From: JBBIPA01 sp037443085
Lineage (GTDB): Bacteria > Chloroflexota > Dehalococcoidia > GIF9 > UBA5629
Assembly: GCA_037443085.1 (NCBI GenBank)
Contig: JBBIPA010000082.1
Location: 1-5,633 of the forward strand
DNA: 5,633 nucleotides
Reading direction: 5' to 3'
Shown: positions 5,259 to 5,633 of the stretch, in pieces
Layout of the letters: each line of letters starts with the position of its first letter
How positions within the stretch are numbered: position 1 is the stretch's first letter
Position numbers and translations under genes: made by a program
The notes under the pieces: generated by a model
Database searches by the model: none
What the model was told of the DNA's origin: nothing
What the model saw: only the letters and a program-made list of their open reading frames with translations

Positions 5259-5274
5259 AGTTTCACCCCCTTTC
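5254..5274 (-). repeat. 21-bp exact leader repeat (copy 2): Shine-Dalgarno plus GTG start
   Basis: Same 21 bases as 4449-4469, about 0.8 kb away, in the same orientation and the same position relative to a GTG start. The flanks diverge on the coding side and remain partly similar on the upstream side, where the 19-bp element follows. Confidence 0.85.
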
Positions 5275-5282
5275 CTTTAGTT

Positions 5283-5301
5283 TTCAGGACATGGTTAGCC
5301 T
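5283..5301 (-). repeat. 19-bp intergenic element, copy upstream of the 73-residue gene
   Basis: Minus-strand AGGCTAACCATGTCCTGAA, 16/19 identical to 4482-4500. It overlaps the TAG stop of the zinc-ribbon gene by two bases. Its ATG is followed by TCC TGA, so it opens only a two-codon frame. Confidence 0.65.
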
Positions 5302-5494
5302 ACATATTGCTTTTGCGGTTTACCTTGTAGCCAGCTTCGGCTAAAGCTAGTTGCTCCATAACCTTGGAATAGGGCTTGCGGTAGTGCTGTCTTACCTGCT
5401 GCTGGCAGTGGGGACATATCATAATCCCCCGACTGCTGTAGCGCTTACATAGCACTAACACTTCCACTTCACCACCGCAAAGCTGGCATCTCAT
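5300..5494 (-). CDS. Small zinc-ribbon protein (64 residues)
   Basis: The frame is open to 5587, but that extension runs through a terminator hairpin. AAAGGGGGTGA (5497-5507) selects the ATG at 5494, 5 bases beyond GGGGG. The 64-residue product begins MRCQLCGGEVEVLVLC and continues to MICPHCQQQ: C3, C6, C27 and C30 form two CxxC knuckles about 20 residues apart, a classic zinc ribbon; C16 is extra. The second half (QHYRKPYSKVMEQLALAEAGYKVNRKSNM) is a basic helix that could contact nucleic acid. Such mini-ribbons are frequent in phages and plasmids and act as DNA/RNA-binding or protein-interaction modules; no specific role can be assigned. It is the first gene of the minus cluster in the window, just downstream of two tandem terminators, so it either has its own promoter in 5508-5533 (none recognisable) or relies on regulated readthrough. 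Confidence 0.82.
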   Translation of the reverse strand: MRCQLCGGEVEVLVLCKRYSSRGIMICPHCQQQVRQHYRKPYSKVMEQLALAEAGYKVNRKSNM

Positions 5495-5532
5495 ATTCAC
5501 CCCCTTTGCGCTAGACTTGCCCTCAAAGCCAC

Positions 5533-5575
5533 AAAAAAGGGGTGTCTTACCCCGCATTGAGGTAAAAACACCCCT
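5533..5575 (-). terminator. Hairpin terminator upstream of the zinc-ribbon gene
   Basis: AGGGGTGT (5538-5545) pairs with ACACCCCT (5568-5575), and inside it TTACC (5547-5551) pairs with GGTAA (5561-5565), giving a long stem with a small bulge. On the minus strand it is followed by TTTTT (5537-5533). It terminates transcription arriving from the right, about 40 bp before the zinc-ribbon gene starts. Confidence 0.8.
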
Positions 5576-5587
5576 ACAAAAAAGCAC

Positions 5588-5609
5588 AAAAAGGCGAGTT
5601 TCCTCGCCT
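5588..5609 (-). terminator. Second, tandem hairpin terminator at the right edge
   Basis: AGGCGAG (5592-5598) and CTCGCCT (5603-5609) form a 7-bp stem closed by a GAAA tetraloop on the minus strand, followed by TTTT (5591-5588). It lies 12 bases upstream of the other hairpin and points the same way. Confidence 0.8.
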
Positions 5610-5633
5610 CTTTATGCGTGGCTCTTGTTCGGT

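Noticed and set aside
5026..5280. Plus-strand open frame of 84 codons, Ser-rich
   Set aside because: It mirrors the acidic 73-residue gene; the Ser/Met-rich composition is that of an antisense shadow, and there is no ribosome binding site.
4089..5301. CRISPR array
   Set aside because: The repeats are imperfect, irregularly spaced (about 250-550 bp) and separated by genes.

Overview
The window looks bacterial and accessory (plasmid, integrative element or prophage type) rather than housekeeping. Almost every gene is preceded by a strong Shine-Dalgarno sequence of the AAAGGAGGTGAT type, complementary to the 3' end of bacterial 16S rRNA; GTG starts are common; composition is moderate GC. There are no rRNA, tRNA or core metabolic genes. 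The style of the small unknown proteins suggests Chloroflexota/Dehalococcoidia-like or Firmicutes-like uncultured bacteria, but this is a weak inference.

Layout: two convergent gene blocks meet at a strong hairpin terminator (about 2939-2967). The left block (+ strand, 1-2800) has three closely packed genes: the C-terminal part of a protein ending in a HEIAHH zincin motif; an ArdC-like antirestriction protein (470-residue class) with an ArdC-N type DNA-binding domain, a HEVAH metallopeptidase domain, and unusual extras (N-terminal membrane helix, C2H2-like zinc site and an inserted four-Cys zinc ribbon); and a 198-residue protein with a possible winged-helix core and a basic tail. The first two overlap by 7 bases and the third has its Shine-Dalgarno on the stop codon of the second, so they are probably one operon.

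The right block (- strand, 5494 down to 2980) holds seven small genes of unknown function, read right to left: a 64-residue zinc-ribbon protein, a 73-residue very acidic protein, a 52-residue DpnD/PcfM-like protein, a 62-residue acidic protein, and proteins of 106, 157 and 176 residues. Most are separated by 60-100 bp, which is loose for an operon. The spacers carry recurring sequence: a 19-bp element present four times just upstream of ribosome binding sites, and a 21-bp exact repeat covering the ribosome binding site and start of two unrelated genes. Several hairpin terminators face the same way: two in tandem at the right edge, one inside the cluster at 4975-5015, and one at the end.

How it may work: the ArdC-like protein points to protection of incoming DNA from restriction, and the small acidic proteins on the opposite strand are reasonable candidates for further anti-defence or host-takeover roles. 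Three consecutive proteins of the minus cluster carry terminal peptides resembling the bacterial sliding-clamp-binding motif (QMSLF, QLNLI, QPALF), which raises the possibility that they act at the replication clamp. Both ideas are inference; no function in the minus cluster is established by the sequence.
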